Assembly: GCA_012932295.1 (NCBI GenBank)
Contig: JAAONU010000006.1
Span: 30,592,882-30,656,881 of the forward strand
DNA length: 64,000 bases
From: Cyclina sinensis
Lineage: Eukaryota; Mollusca; Bivalvia; Venerida; Veneridae
Direction: 5' to 3'
A model generated the notes under the pieces. It was not told where the DNA came from and searched no databases. It saw only the letters and a list, made by a program, of their open reading frames with translations. How positions within the stretch are numbered: position 1 is the stretch's first letter; every line of letters starts with the position of its first letter. Shown here in pieces: positions 37,055 to 47,483 of this stretch. The position numbers and the translations under genes are program-made.

Positions 37055-37135
37055 CATGTAGAATTATTGCTCGGCTTAATTAACCGAGTTCTACCTGCTG
37101 TCTAACCCCCTAACCACTGCTCCGCCTGTAAATTT
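37055..37135 (-). mobile_element. SINE family 2 head fragment
   Basis: On the - strand, GGCGGAGCAGTGGTTAGGGG, then GTTAGACAGCAGG, matches the head of the family-2 SINE. The body is absent. Confidence 0.45.
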
Positions 37136-40016
37136 AAAGTACGATTCAGATTATTAATAATGTAAGATGTGAGATCATTAAGTAACACAAAGTGATATAG
37201 AACTTAATGAAAATTTAACAGGTTAGAAATGACGCTCCTTATATCGTTTTTTTTTTCTCTCTTTTCTATTTAGCCTTTCATTTATACCTAATACAATACT
37301 GTATACAAGTACTGGCTTCCCACGCTTCGACGAAGATCGATCCGAGTGTATTTTTACACCAATACCCGATTAAACAAGTCGAACATTCCTACTGGATTAT
37401 CTATTTTTATGAATGGGTAGCGCATACAGTAAATTCAAAACCCGTTGCTAGCATAGGATTTCAAAATGGAGGAATAGGCGCTATAGTTTGGCCGGTAAGC
37501 TTTTCATAAGCATATTTGTACAGTTTAGCTTTTGCCACATTTTACGATTTGTTTTTTTTTTCTTACTTTATTCCTCTTCTTTTTCGCTGATTACTTTTCT
37601 TTCTGGAATGTATGTCTCTGGAATGTAAAATCGTAGTCAGATATGCACCTGGTTGAAACGCGCTTGGTAGATTATTATAAGCACGTAGAATTTAATCGGC
37701 GTGGATTTCGAAATATCGGCCTAAATTTTGCTCTTGAAGAAAAATCTTTGACGTTGGACAGTTTTGGCATTGAATGATTTTCACGCGTTAAACTTTCCTA
37801 AGGCGTATTTAACAAATGTCACAGGGCCCTGGACAGGTCAGTTGTGTCACTGATCACATAAATGTGCAAGTTATTTGTCTGTAGGTATCCAAGGTAACGA
37901 TATACAAGTATAGTAGTGTGTTAGAGTAAATCACCTGTGTTTAGCGATTACCTATTAATGTGACCATTTTTGTGCATCAAATGACATCATCACACAGTAC
38001 TGCATACAGCAGAACTCAACAAACACTTTAAAATTTAAATTAAACCTAGGTGTGTCCTTTTTTGATGCTGTAAACTTCGGCTAATTGTGCTTACTTATTC
38101 ACTGAAACTGCATACAACTTTACACCAAGATCTAACTAGCATACCTGGTAATAATACACTTTCATGACACGTAGATTAATATATACCAGATAATATCTCT
38201 TACATATCTTTTCATTCTCTAAAATACAACATCAGCTTGAATATTGAATTAATGGATTGAGATGATAAGCTGCGGTTTAAGGGCAAACGATATTTTATCA
38301 CCGGAAACTATTTCATTGTCGTAAACCATCCTAGTTCGAAGGTTTAATTTACTATAGCAAAATAAAAATGTTCATAAGTTATAAATTTGAAGTGTTCAAA
38401 ATTGAGGGCAAAATGGCCAAACTTTAAGTATGCGATCCTTTACTTGTTTGAACGGGTTGAACCCAATTTTAAAAGATTAAATTTGACTGAAGACGATTTC
38501 AGTTTTGTTAGAATGACAGAACTGCAAACTGAAGCATAGCTTATCAGACTATTACTTGCGGGGTGAGGTGCGTGGAAAGGGGGAGGCGGGATTCTTACCA
38601 GTTGCCTTCATTCAGTATAAAATGAGCGTTGCCTCTGAAATAACGTAGTTGTACCTGAATAAATCGGTCACCTGTCTTAAGCGACCAGTGCTCAGTATGA
38701 AATAATGCCCCTGAAATAATTTACCTGCAACATCTGGTTTTTGCCTTTTCGACAAAAATAGCACAAACATTACAGCAAGACGGCCCAAACAGTATTCCCG
38801 TATATTCTAGCTTTTTTATGTTCCTGTGAATTATTCAAAAGTTATTCAGATATGATCATCTGAGCATGCAGAAAAATCAGGAATGTTCTTTACTTATTCA
38901 AGCTGTAGTCCTTTGACCGGTATTTCTGCAAATGTAAAATAGAGCAATTAAAATGATTTATCGACAATTCTATTATTGTCAGACAAGCCTTATCAGAATT
39001 GATGTTTTTCTTTTCAAAACGCAGCTTTTATTAAAGCTATATTTTACCCTGAATTCTCCCCCGCCCGCCGGACTGATCGTATTGGAAAAAGTATCGATCT
39101 CTGATAATTTAACCGATAATATTATACGTTTTTTCCACTTCAAGGCAGCAACAACTCCTTTACTAATAAAATCCATTTTGTCTGGCGCCTTACACACCGC
39201 TTTTGAGGCGCACAATGTATCTATCTTAAAATATTGAAAGAATTTATGCATGTGCATTGAGAACGAACATTTTCAACTGAATCAATGACTGGGCGGTTCA
39301 TGGTGACCACTATAACTTTCTTTTGGTCGTGTGAAGGAAAAAATTAGAATCGAAACCCTGTTGTCGGCTTGACTGTCTTAATAAAATGGAAGGTAAAGGT
39401 CCAGTATGACCTTCCGCCTTTATCTTTGACGGAAATAGCTGAGCTCGTCGTGTTAACGTGTCCACCTTTCACCTCCTGGCTTTTGAAAGGTCGCCAATAG
39501 TGAAAGCACAACTCTCGTTTTAATGCCAGGGCACAAATGCGCAGTTAATAGCTGTACATAGTCAAAAGCCTTAAAGTCTACAAATTATGAATGTAATAAA
39601 TGTGATAGCCTTAAAGCGGACGATTTTCCTTGGGAATGAGTTTCAGCTGAATGAATACTTGGCAATGTCTAACAATTTTAAGTCTTGTTAAAAAAAAAAC
39701 ACATGCCCTTGCTGAATTTACATAAATATCAAACGTCTCATATTCAACAAATGTCACAATGTGGACTTTGTCAACCTTTAAACTGCTTCAAAATATCACT
39801 TTCAAATTATAATAAGAAAACCATGCATGATTGCTACTTGATATTGTAAATATTTTTACATAAAAATATCTACTAGTATGTAGCCTAATTTAAGCAGGTT
39901 ACAAGTTAAATGAAAACGTGATTTGTAATTCTATACTGATCTGTTTCAGGTACAAAGCGTTACGTTAAGAATTTGTCACAGTTGGCCATTTAAGTTGTGG
40001 AGAAAACAATCAAAAA

Positions 40017-41062
40017 ATGAAGATTCGACTAAAATCAAGCCACCATCCGCTGGTTCTTTTAACGGCCGCTAAAACAAGACTGCAAAACCACAGTAGGCTG
40101 GTAACCGGTATAAGTTTACTGCTTGGAATATTTCTTATAATCTACGGCAAGACGGTATTTCATGTGACACGGGAGTTTCTTGTGCATTCAAATTTTAATT
40201 TCAATCTATGTAAACGCTTTCATCAAATGACACATGTTGAGACGAAACAGAGTGTTATACCTAAAATAATACATCAAGTGTTTCTAAATGTCTCAACTAA
40301 CCGGGTAGAATTTTTCAAGACGTATGAACCATACAGAAGGACCTGGCGTGAAAAGAATCCAGACTTCAAATATATACTTTGGAATGAAACTATGATTGAT
40401 GAGTTGATAAACAAAAGTTATCCATCAATAGCACCGCTCTATAAAAGATACCACAATGTGTGGCAGGCACGTGCAGATATCGCACGATTACGTTGTCGTA
40501 CATTATATGGGCGGAGTTTACTGCTGATATTGACATCGTCTGCAGAAAGGGAATGAACGATTTGTTCAGCGAAATTGGCGAGAAAAGAGTAGCCCTGAAT
40601 TATACGTACAACCCGTTTGGAATTGCTAATGACTTTCTTCGTCGCGTCCAAGAACCACGAATTCATGGCGCACGTCCTCGGACGGGCTTCAGGCCGCTGA
40701 CGTACTGTACTTCACGCCATTTCTAAACTCAATGTTTAGAACAGGTCCAATGTACATGTTAGGACGATACTTGAATTACCCACACCAAGAGGATATCTAT
40801 TTTCTTCAATCTTCACAACTTTATGTATCAAGCGAGAATCCAGAACAGATCTTGGCACGGCTTTGACGGTTACGTTATTGCCGTTATTTGGAACGGTGTC
40901 GACTCCCTTCAGCTCATTAGTATAATTCTTCTAATTGTGTTTATAGTGCGGCTCAACAAACTTATACGGGTACGATCTAAATTAATTCAGAAATCTAGGA
41001 GACGTGTGCAGTTCTTCGACAGAAAGACTGTAACCCCAATTATAGAGGAAGAAGAGTTGTGA
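40017..41062 (+). pseudogene. Type II membrane glycosyltransferase (DXD sugar-binding family), frame broken five times
   Basis: The 1046-nt stretch reads as one single-exon protein of about 346 residues if five single extra bases are discounted, near 40489, 40522, 40636, 40681 and 40831; 1046 minus 5 is exactly 347 codons. An N-terminal cytosolic tail and signal anchor (GISLLLGIFLIIYG, about 31-44) come first, then IPKIIHQVF at about 81, WREKNPDFKYILWNE and ARADIAR. A GGVY...DIDIVC DXD motif binds the nucleotide sugar and metal in this family. PFLNSMFRTGPMYM, SWHGFDG and a second hydrophobic segment near the C-terminus follow. This is the layout of Gly_transf_sug (OCH1/alpha-1,4-GlcNAc- or mannosyltransferase-like) Golgi enzymes. 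As written the protein stops after 179 residues, before the DXD motif. Either a recent pseudogene or a locally mis-assembled gene; the uniform +1 errors favour the latter. Confidence 0.8.
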
Positions 41063-41477
41063 ATGAAACCTGAAAATTGTCGACAGAAGTTGAACAATGA
41101 TGCTATGCAAGCTACGTCTATCACGTGAGAAATGTTGTGCGAAACTCAAGAGAATTCTGTGAACGGTTGCAGTCAGATTTGATCCATGTCGTTCAGAGGT
41201 ATGGTTCAGGAAACGACTTTTACGACGGAAGCAATGCAAGAAGTAGTAAACATTTACTTTCATTTTTTTTAACAAGTCATCATGTTCACAAGCTTATTAA
41301 GTGATATTTCTCTAGGAAATATTGAAATGCGTTTGAAGAAAACAAATATACAGAGAAGCGACAGCAAAGCTTGAAATCGTTTGTATATCTTAGGGAGATA
41401 TACTTGGCACACAAGCAGTGCTCTAAAAATGGCTACCACTGCTTTGGTGTGTATTTCATATTTGAAAACGTTCGGAA

Positions 41478-41483
41478 AATAAA
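41478..41483 (+). terminator. Candidate poly(A) signal of the glycosyltransferase gene
   Basis: AATAAA about 415 nt after the last stop codon. Its presence, with a plausible 5'-UTR 3' splice site upstream, argues that this is a resident gene and not a processed copy. Confidence 0.35.
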
Positions 41484-43015
41484 CTGTTTTGTTATGATAT
41501 ATATTCAGTGTTGTTGCTCTTAAATAATTGTTTGCGAAAAAGGGAAGTTTTTTTCAAACATTAACTGGGATTTAAAAAAATCGTAATTGAAAAGGTTCTT
41601 AGTATATAAGGTTTGAAAGTGGTCCCGACAAACCTACATTACGTGCCAGAACAATGTTCGACTTATCTGCAAGGAAAGTTTGGTGACCATTATATTCTGT
41701 GGTGACCTGTATATTCTGACATTGATTGGCATAATATTTTAATATTACACAAACATTTATATAAAAAGATATCAAATTATTTGTTTTAGATTATTGTGAA
41801 GTTTATACATGAATTTTATTAGCTTATCACTATTAACAATAAATTCTACCTCCAGTCACAAAGTTTAAAACTTGATTTGTTTGTTGTTGTTACCGTCGCA
41901 CTACTGAATCGAACATATCCAGCGCCTTTCTCAGCAAATATTATTCTTTTCACGGGCTGTTTTGTAAATTCGCCTCTATCTTAATCCATCAGAAGAATTA
42001 ATATTCATATTTACCTTAGCCAAACAAAGGAATTACGGTGGTTATTGATTCTTAAATGGAGAGTTTTAAGTTACGCCATTATTCTCAAGTAGTTGGGTCA
42101 CGTTCGGTTAGGTTGTCTGTATTTAATATCTTTAAATTACCAGTTTGAATAATGTAGACACGAAAAAAAGCTTACTGCATGCTGAATCATTAACTTTGAC
42201 TGGTTTGTCCAAACTTACTGGTATATTTTTGTTCTTAGAAACTTCCGCCCTTAAAAGAGAGATGCAATGCATCAGAAAACTATAAATGTGTCCATAGTAG
42301 GACACAAGTGTCCCGCAACCTGTGCCTTTGTGAGAAAGAAATACCTGCAACAGCTTACAAATCTTCACATGGAGACAAACTGGTGTGTAAAGTATTAATT
42401 TCAAAGAAGAATAAAACCAGAGTTGCATCTAGGAAGCGCGATTGCTTGATTCCCGCAAAGTTGTGAAAGATCCCACTAAATATAGAGTTCAATGCTGTGT
42501 GTCTTTTAAAACTATTAAAAGAGACAGTATTACAACTTGATGCACAAATCAGGTACACATGTTCACATATTTATTAGTATTCTTGTAAGATTTTTTAAGA
42601 CTTGGTGTCAAAACCTTCAAATTAACTAAGATTTCATCAGTAAATTTACAATACTGCACAAACTTGCTGGATGGACATACAGACAGAGTCACAGGCAAAT
42701 AGAAAAAAGCAAATCTTATTTGCCACATGCTGTATAAGTGGGGGCATAACCATGTGGGGGCATAACCATTAAACTTAAATCTAAGATTTCTGTTTTTAAT
42801 GCCATTTTTACTATTTCAAAAAGGCCGTAACTTTGGTCATACCGGGACGAACTGCAAACAAAATCCCAGGTGCACAACGGCTCATCATCGCAAACATTTA
42901 GGAAGGTTTCCAATAATTTAGGAGCTACTTTTCAGACGAAGTCACGGACGGAGAAGGGTAAATCTAAGTGCTCTCCATTTCCGCCCCCTACCCCTCGAAA
43001 ATTTGGGCAAAAAGA

Positions 43016-43103
43016 CCGACTTCCAGTGGGATTCAAACTCATAACCACAAAGTAATATGAACGATGATAATCCGACGCTCTAAACAACTGAGCAAAAGCA
43101 TCG
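43016..43103 (-). mobile_element. SINE family 1-like tRNA head
   Basis: On the - strand, GCTCAGTTGTTTAGAGCGTC, then GGATTATCA and a B box GAGTTTGAATCCC. The AGAGC(A/G)TCGGATTATCA stretch is shared with the SINE head at 7472. No recognisable body or tail follows. Confidence 0.5.
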
Positions 43104-44149
43104 ATTCCTGATAGAAAATATTTCTATTCTAAATTGATAATCGTCGGTACCGGTTGCCCATATGACCGATAGAGTTTAGTTATTTAAGGTTGTGCAGGAT
43201 AATGTGAGATACAGAAATCATCCCATTCTGTTGAGTGTGAAAGAATCTTACCCTCTGAATTAAACAAGAAATATCTTTAAAATGATGATCGGCGTAGATA
43301 CAGTTCCAATTAATGCCACGTAAGTGTATAGTTTTCCGACATAAGCAAATGTTAAAGTTGTACAAGTTGAGTTTAATGCTAAAAGTGTCAATATGATTTT
43401 CAGTGAATATAAATTAAATATTTAGTCATATTTATTGCATATTTATTCAATTTTGTATATTTTTTCATGGATTAAAACGTTTAGATCTATAATTCAAGGC
43501 TGTATTGATGTTATTTATTGCATTGTTTTCAGAGGCAAGTTAAACTAACAATTACAAATTCTGCCCTGAAATTTCATAATAGCTTCTTTAGCTGAAGATT
43601 TGGCATCAAACTATGATGTAGGTCAAAATCAATTTTAATACAGCTATGTCAAAAAAACCTCCAACTTATACAATATATAGAAATGAATTCAATGAAGTAA
43701 TGACTGCATACATTTTAAATTAGGTCAAATATTTTTTCATATCAAGTTCAATGGTAGGATACTACGTCATCTGACTGAATTAAAAAAAGTATGTATAGAG
43801 AAATCAAAAGGAATTACTTCTAAAGTTAAAGTGACACATCTTAAATGGTGGCAGCTGTGAAAAGCATGAGAAGTAAAATGTAGTTTATGTACGTAATTTT
43901 GTGTTATATAAGTCAAATAATATGAGACAGAATTATTTCACTCACTTCACTTTTTATATATTTAAGTTATTCTTGAAGGAGACAAATGGTCCATATATAG
44001 ATTAATGGAGGAAATATTCCTTTTTCTTTTTTAGGAAACAATCCAAAGTCTATGTATCCATGATAAATTTCGTATACTGGGTACCATCAAATAACCAGAT
44101 GGTACTTTTAGGCCATGAAACTAAGACAAGACCAGTTTAGATTACACCT

Positions 44150-44540
44150 ATATATTTTACATCGACTGGGGAACAAGTCCTTGCAACTTATATCAACTGC
44201 CCGTGATAACTGCTTCCTGGATTCAATTCAATGCTTGTGACCCGAGTGTGGAAAGTCACTGGAAAACCCCCCTGCTTGGCTTGGAATAGGTGACTATGGG
44301 ATAGAATCTAGTGCTCTAATCCCAAGTCCACTGCTCCTCCAGTAGGTCATTTGTCCCTCACCTCTGAAGCAAGTGAGGAAGTAGTCAGTCACTTGCAGAG
44401 AAATTGGTTTAATAAGTACACTGGTTGGATACCCATGAACACTGGTTAGGTGGACTGATTGTCAGGATATGACCTTAGCTGTTAAAACTGGCATTAAACC
44501 CCAATAAAATAAAACAAACTGCTCCTCCAGTAAAGGTAAC
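44150..44540 (-). mobile_element. SINE family 2 copy, interrupted by a family 1 insertion
   Basis: On the - strand, the head carries GGAGCAGTGGACTTGGGATT and the 3' part GTTGCAAGGACTTGTTCCCC near 44160. The head is split at 44345-44517 by another SINE; ACTGCTCCTCCAGTA occurs on both sides of the insertion. Confidence 0.75.
44345..44517 (+). mobile_element. 5'-truncated SINE family 1 with 15-bp target duplication
   Basis: It contains the family-1 body (CCTCTGAAGCAAGTGAGGAA) and ends in an A-rich AATAAAATAAAACAA tail. It matches the reverse complement of the tail half of the element at 7195-7472. Exact 15-bp direct repeats ACTGCTCCTCCAGTA flank it at 44330-44344 and 44518-44532. This is the signature of LINE-mediated retrotransposition with 5' truncation. 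Confidence 0.88.
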
Positions 44541-45529
44541 AATGTTAACATGTAAAGTTTGAAACAATGAGAGAAGTAAAATTAGTGGATGAATTTTCAA
44601 AAAATAAAACTGTGATAGATGAAAAAAAAAACAATGACTTAAAGAAATATAGACATGAATTCACATATCTGATAAGGCTATAAAATGAGAAAAAAACAAA
44701 CAACAAAATATGGGAACATAGCTTTATTAAAACGTTACTAATATTTTTTTTTGTTCTGCACAATGCTTGTTTAAGTACATGATACCTGAAAACTAAAACA
44801 CAGAAATAGTTTTCTTGGTTTTTATTTGGACCTGGTTAGTTCCAGGAACGGATTCGAGAGTGTGTCTATAAGCTAAAAGCTTCCTTCACAATCGAACTAA
44901 AATAAATTTGGTATAAACTTGGTATAAACTAACCGGCATTCAAAAAGCTTTGGCGTTGACCCCTTACAAAACATTTGAAAGATTTTCAAGTTTGAAACAT
45001 GATTCCTCGATATTTTACAAGTATACTAGAAATGAAATATACACTGAAGAACTTAAAATCAAAACTTCAGATAGGAAATTTAAGTACACCTCCATACTTC
45101 TTATCTCTCTTTTCAAAAATACTTGTATGCAAGGACCTCACTAAGTGCACTTAGTTTAAAATAACCATGGAAACAGAGAAAATATATTGATACTTAATTT
45201 CATTTTTATTAATTTGGCACAAGGTTTTTTTCTTTTATAGGTTTTCAATTCATTTTTATTAATTTGGCACAAATTTTTCTCTTTCATAGATTTTCAAAAT
45301 TGCAAGAAAACAGACATAAACATGCAGAGTTGATTTATAAGATCTTGTCAAAACCAAACTTATATTTGACAAATCATAACAGACAATAAGACAGTGCTTA
45401 CACAAACAAGTCACTGGTGTTTTCTCACAACACACAAGTCCCCTACTGGTTATGCCTTGAAAATAAACTAGATCTATCAATGAATGTGAATAATAACCCT
45501 ACAATACTGCCTAGTCAGGGGAAAAGGGG

Positions 45530-46240
45530 AATACAGAACATGTGACACACATCTACACTTATTGGTGATCTTGCACACCAAGTTTCAAATCTTATAATCC
45601 CAGAAATGTGGAAGAGGATTGTGTCACAAGATTTTGTTATGAGGAGCCATATTACTACTTAGTAGACATTGGCATGCATCACGCACAATCTACACTTACT
45701 GGTGTCTTGGACACCAAGTTTCAAATCTATAATCATAGAAATGTGGAAGATTGCATTACAAGATTTTGCTATCACAGGACATAAAACCGCAGATCACACA
45801 TCGGCATGCATACAAAATGTGTCAAACACATCTACACTTACTGGTGAACAGGCACAATAAGTGTCAAATAAATAGTCCAAGAAATGTGGAAGTAGTTCGC
45901 GTCACAAAATTTCCAGACAGATAGAAAGAAAGTCAGCAAACCAATAGACTGAAAATATTTCATCCTTGAACAGATGTGAGTTTAAAACAGCGAAAACAAG
46001 TTTTGAACTGAATATGTTACTGTAAAATCATGATTCATAGAAATCTGAAGGTAGTTTGCAGTCACAAGATTTTGCTTTGATGGGCCGTAAAACTGCAGAG
46101 TGCCCACTGGCGGACATAAAATTGTGTCACACACATTTTCTCTAATCTGTGATCATGCACACCAACTTTCAAAACGCCAATTCTCGAAAGAGAAGTAGTT
46201 CGCAATCACAAGATTTTGCTATGAAGGGCCATAAACCTGC
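45530..46240. repeat. Degenerate direct repeats of about 110-190 bp, four copies
   Basis: Each unit contains ATCTACACTTACTGGTG or a variant, a GCACACCAAGTTTCAAATC segment, a GAAATGTGGAAG segment, a TCACAAGATTTTGCTATGA segment and a CATAAAACTGCAG segment. Copies start near 45535, 45690, 45830 and 46130 and differ in length through deletions. Confidence 0.7.
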
Positions 46241-47457
46241 TAAATTTTTTTTGATCCAAGGGAAAAAAAACAAAGTGATGTGCATAATCTCAATATTGCC
46301 ATCTATTCATGTATCAAGTTCCATTAACTTTTCATGTTACCATAAATATCACATTACAAAACAAATGTAAACTATAGAAAACAGATTATAAAATCAAGAA
46401 GTAGCAGTATCATTTAACATTCATATTGCTTACTACACAAAGGTAAACACAATATTATCAATCGGTGAACAATGGGGCACAACTCTTTGGATAAAATAAG
46501 TGCAAGTCAAGGGACACAAATGAAGTGATAAATAAGATAATAACTATTCTTAATTCAGTAAAGAAATACATTAAAAAAGGGCCAAAAGAAAAATACAAAA
46601 CTTATATCTTAAAAAAATGACAGTTATATCTTGAGAACACACAATATTATTTATCACATAGTGAGATGACGTCAAAACCACCCATAAAATCTTTCACCAA
46701 TAATTCCCGATGTTTGGAACCTGTTATTTTGTGGTGCCAACTGAAATTAAGCATTTTTTTGGAAACAGAAACATTTTTTTCTTGGTCTGAAATTGAAGTG
46801 AAACAAACTGATTAGGAAAAACAAACAAAAAGTTTTCCAGAAAACAATGATGGTAAAAATGAAAAAAAAAGCTGTTTATGTGGAAAAGGTGATCTTTTTT
46901 ACATAAAAAAATTTGCTAAAACTGAAACTGATGTCCAAAGTACTAAAAATTCGTACACTGCTTTGAAGAATACAATCAGATCTAGTAATGCTTTATATTA
47001 CAATGAATTTACCTTTACATATGTCACTTTCACAAATTAAAGCGATAAATGTGTAAGCTATTCATTTAGCACTTAACAAGCATTACAAATGGAGGATATA
47101 CTTTGATCATTTAATTGCAAGTTTTAACATGTTTTACCCTTCATTCTTTAGTTTTTATTCAACTTGCATGCTCATTGACAACACACTGGGGTGGTTTTAA
47201 TTTTTCTTCTACCCTTTTTTTAAAGATAACATCTGTTACATGCTATTACATTTTAAGACTCTATTCAATTTTTTTGTATTTCTACACCCTTCACCATTAT
47301 AACATTTCCTGAGGGTTTTTTTTACATCTCAATAACTCATCCTTAATGAATTAATATTTGATTTAAACATAGCAGTTAAGTCAGCCTTCTTCTAAGCTAC
47401 ACAGCAGCAAAATCTATACCAAAATAAATGTCTATATGTACCTATGTAATACTATAT

Positions 47458-47463
47458 TTTATT
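47458..47463 (-). terminator. Candidate poly(A) signal of the TBCEL-like gene
   Basis: AATAAA on the - strand only about 21 nt beyond the stop codon, implying a very short 3' UTR if used. Longer 3' ends are possible. Confidence 0.35.
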
Positions 47464-47483
47464 CAGTTCATATAAGACTTTAT

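Larger units (their letters stand above)
31673..40016. other. Region between WDR38 and the glycosyltransferase
   Basis: The two genes diverge. The region holds a perfect hairpin (33453-33487), a SINE (33866-34100), a degenerate CRE-rich array (34800-36420) and two SINE heads (about 36695 and 37055). From 37500 to 39940 nothing is recognised. CTGATCTGTTTCAG at about 39936-39949 is a good 3' splice site upstream of the glycosyltransferase ATG, and GGCCG|GTAAGC near 37493 is a candidate donor for its 5'-UTR exon. Both are guesses from sequence shape. A 95-codon open frame at 38953-39237 has no domain signal. Confidence 0.45.
41063..47483. other. Intergenic region between the glycosyltransferase and TBCEL-like gene
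   Basis: The two genes converge. Contents are a tRNA-like head at 43016-43103, a nested SINE pair at 44150-44540, a roughly 60-bp direct duplication at about 45195-45300 and a degenerate array of longer direct repeats at 45530-46240. The rest is AT-rich, with no convincing coding sequence. Confidence 0.5.

Noticed and set aside
38953..39257. Open frames of 92-94 codons on both strands
   Set aside because: No motif, no splice context and no neighbouring exon; probably chance.
39420..39500. Possible tRNA-like SINE head near AGCTGAGCTCGTCG
   Set aside because: The A-box resemblance is partial and the B box is poor; too weak to annotate.
40460..40726. Separate 88-codon gene inside the glycosyltransferase
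   Set aside because: It is the middle part of the same protein seen in a shifted frame, carrying the DIDIVC motif.
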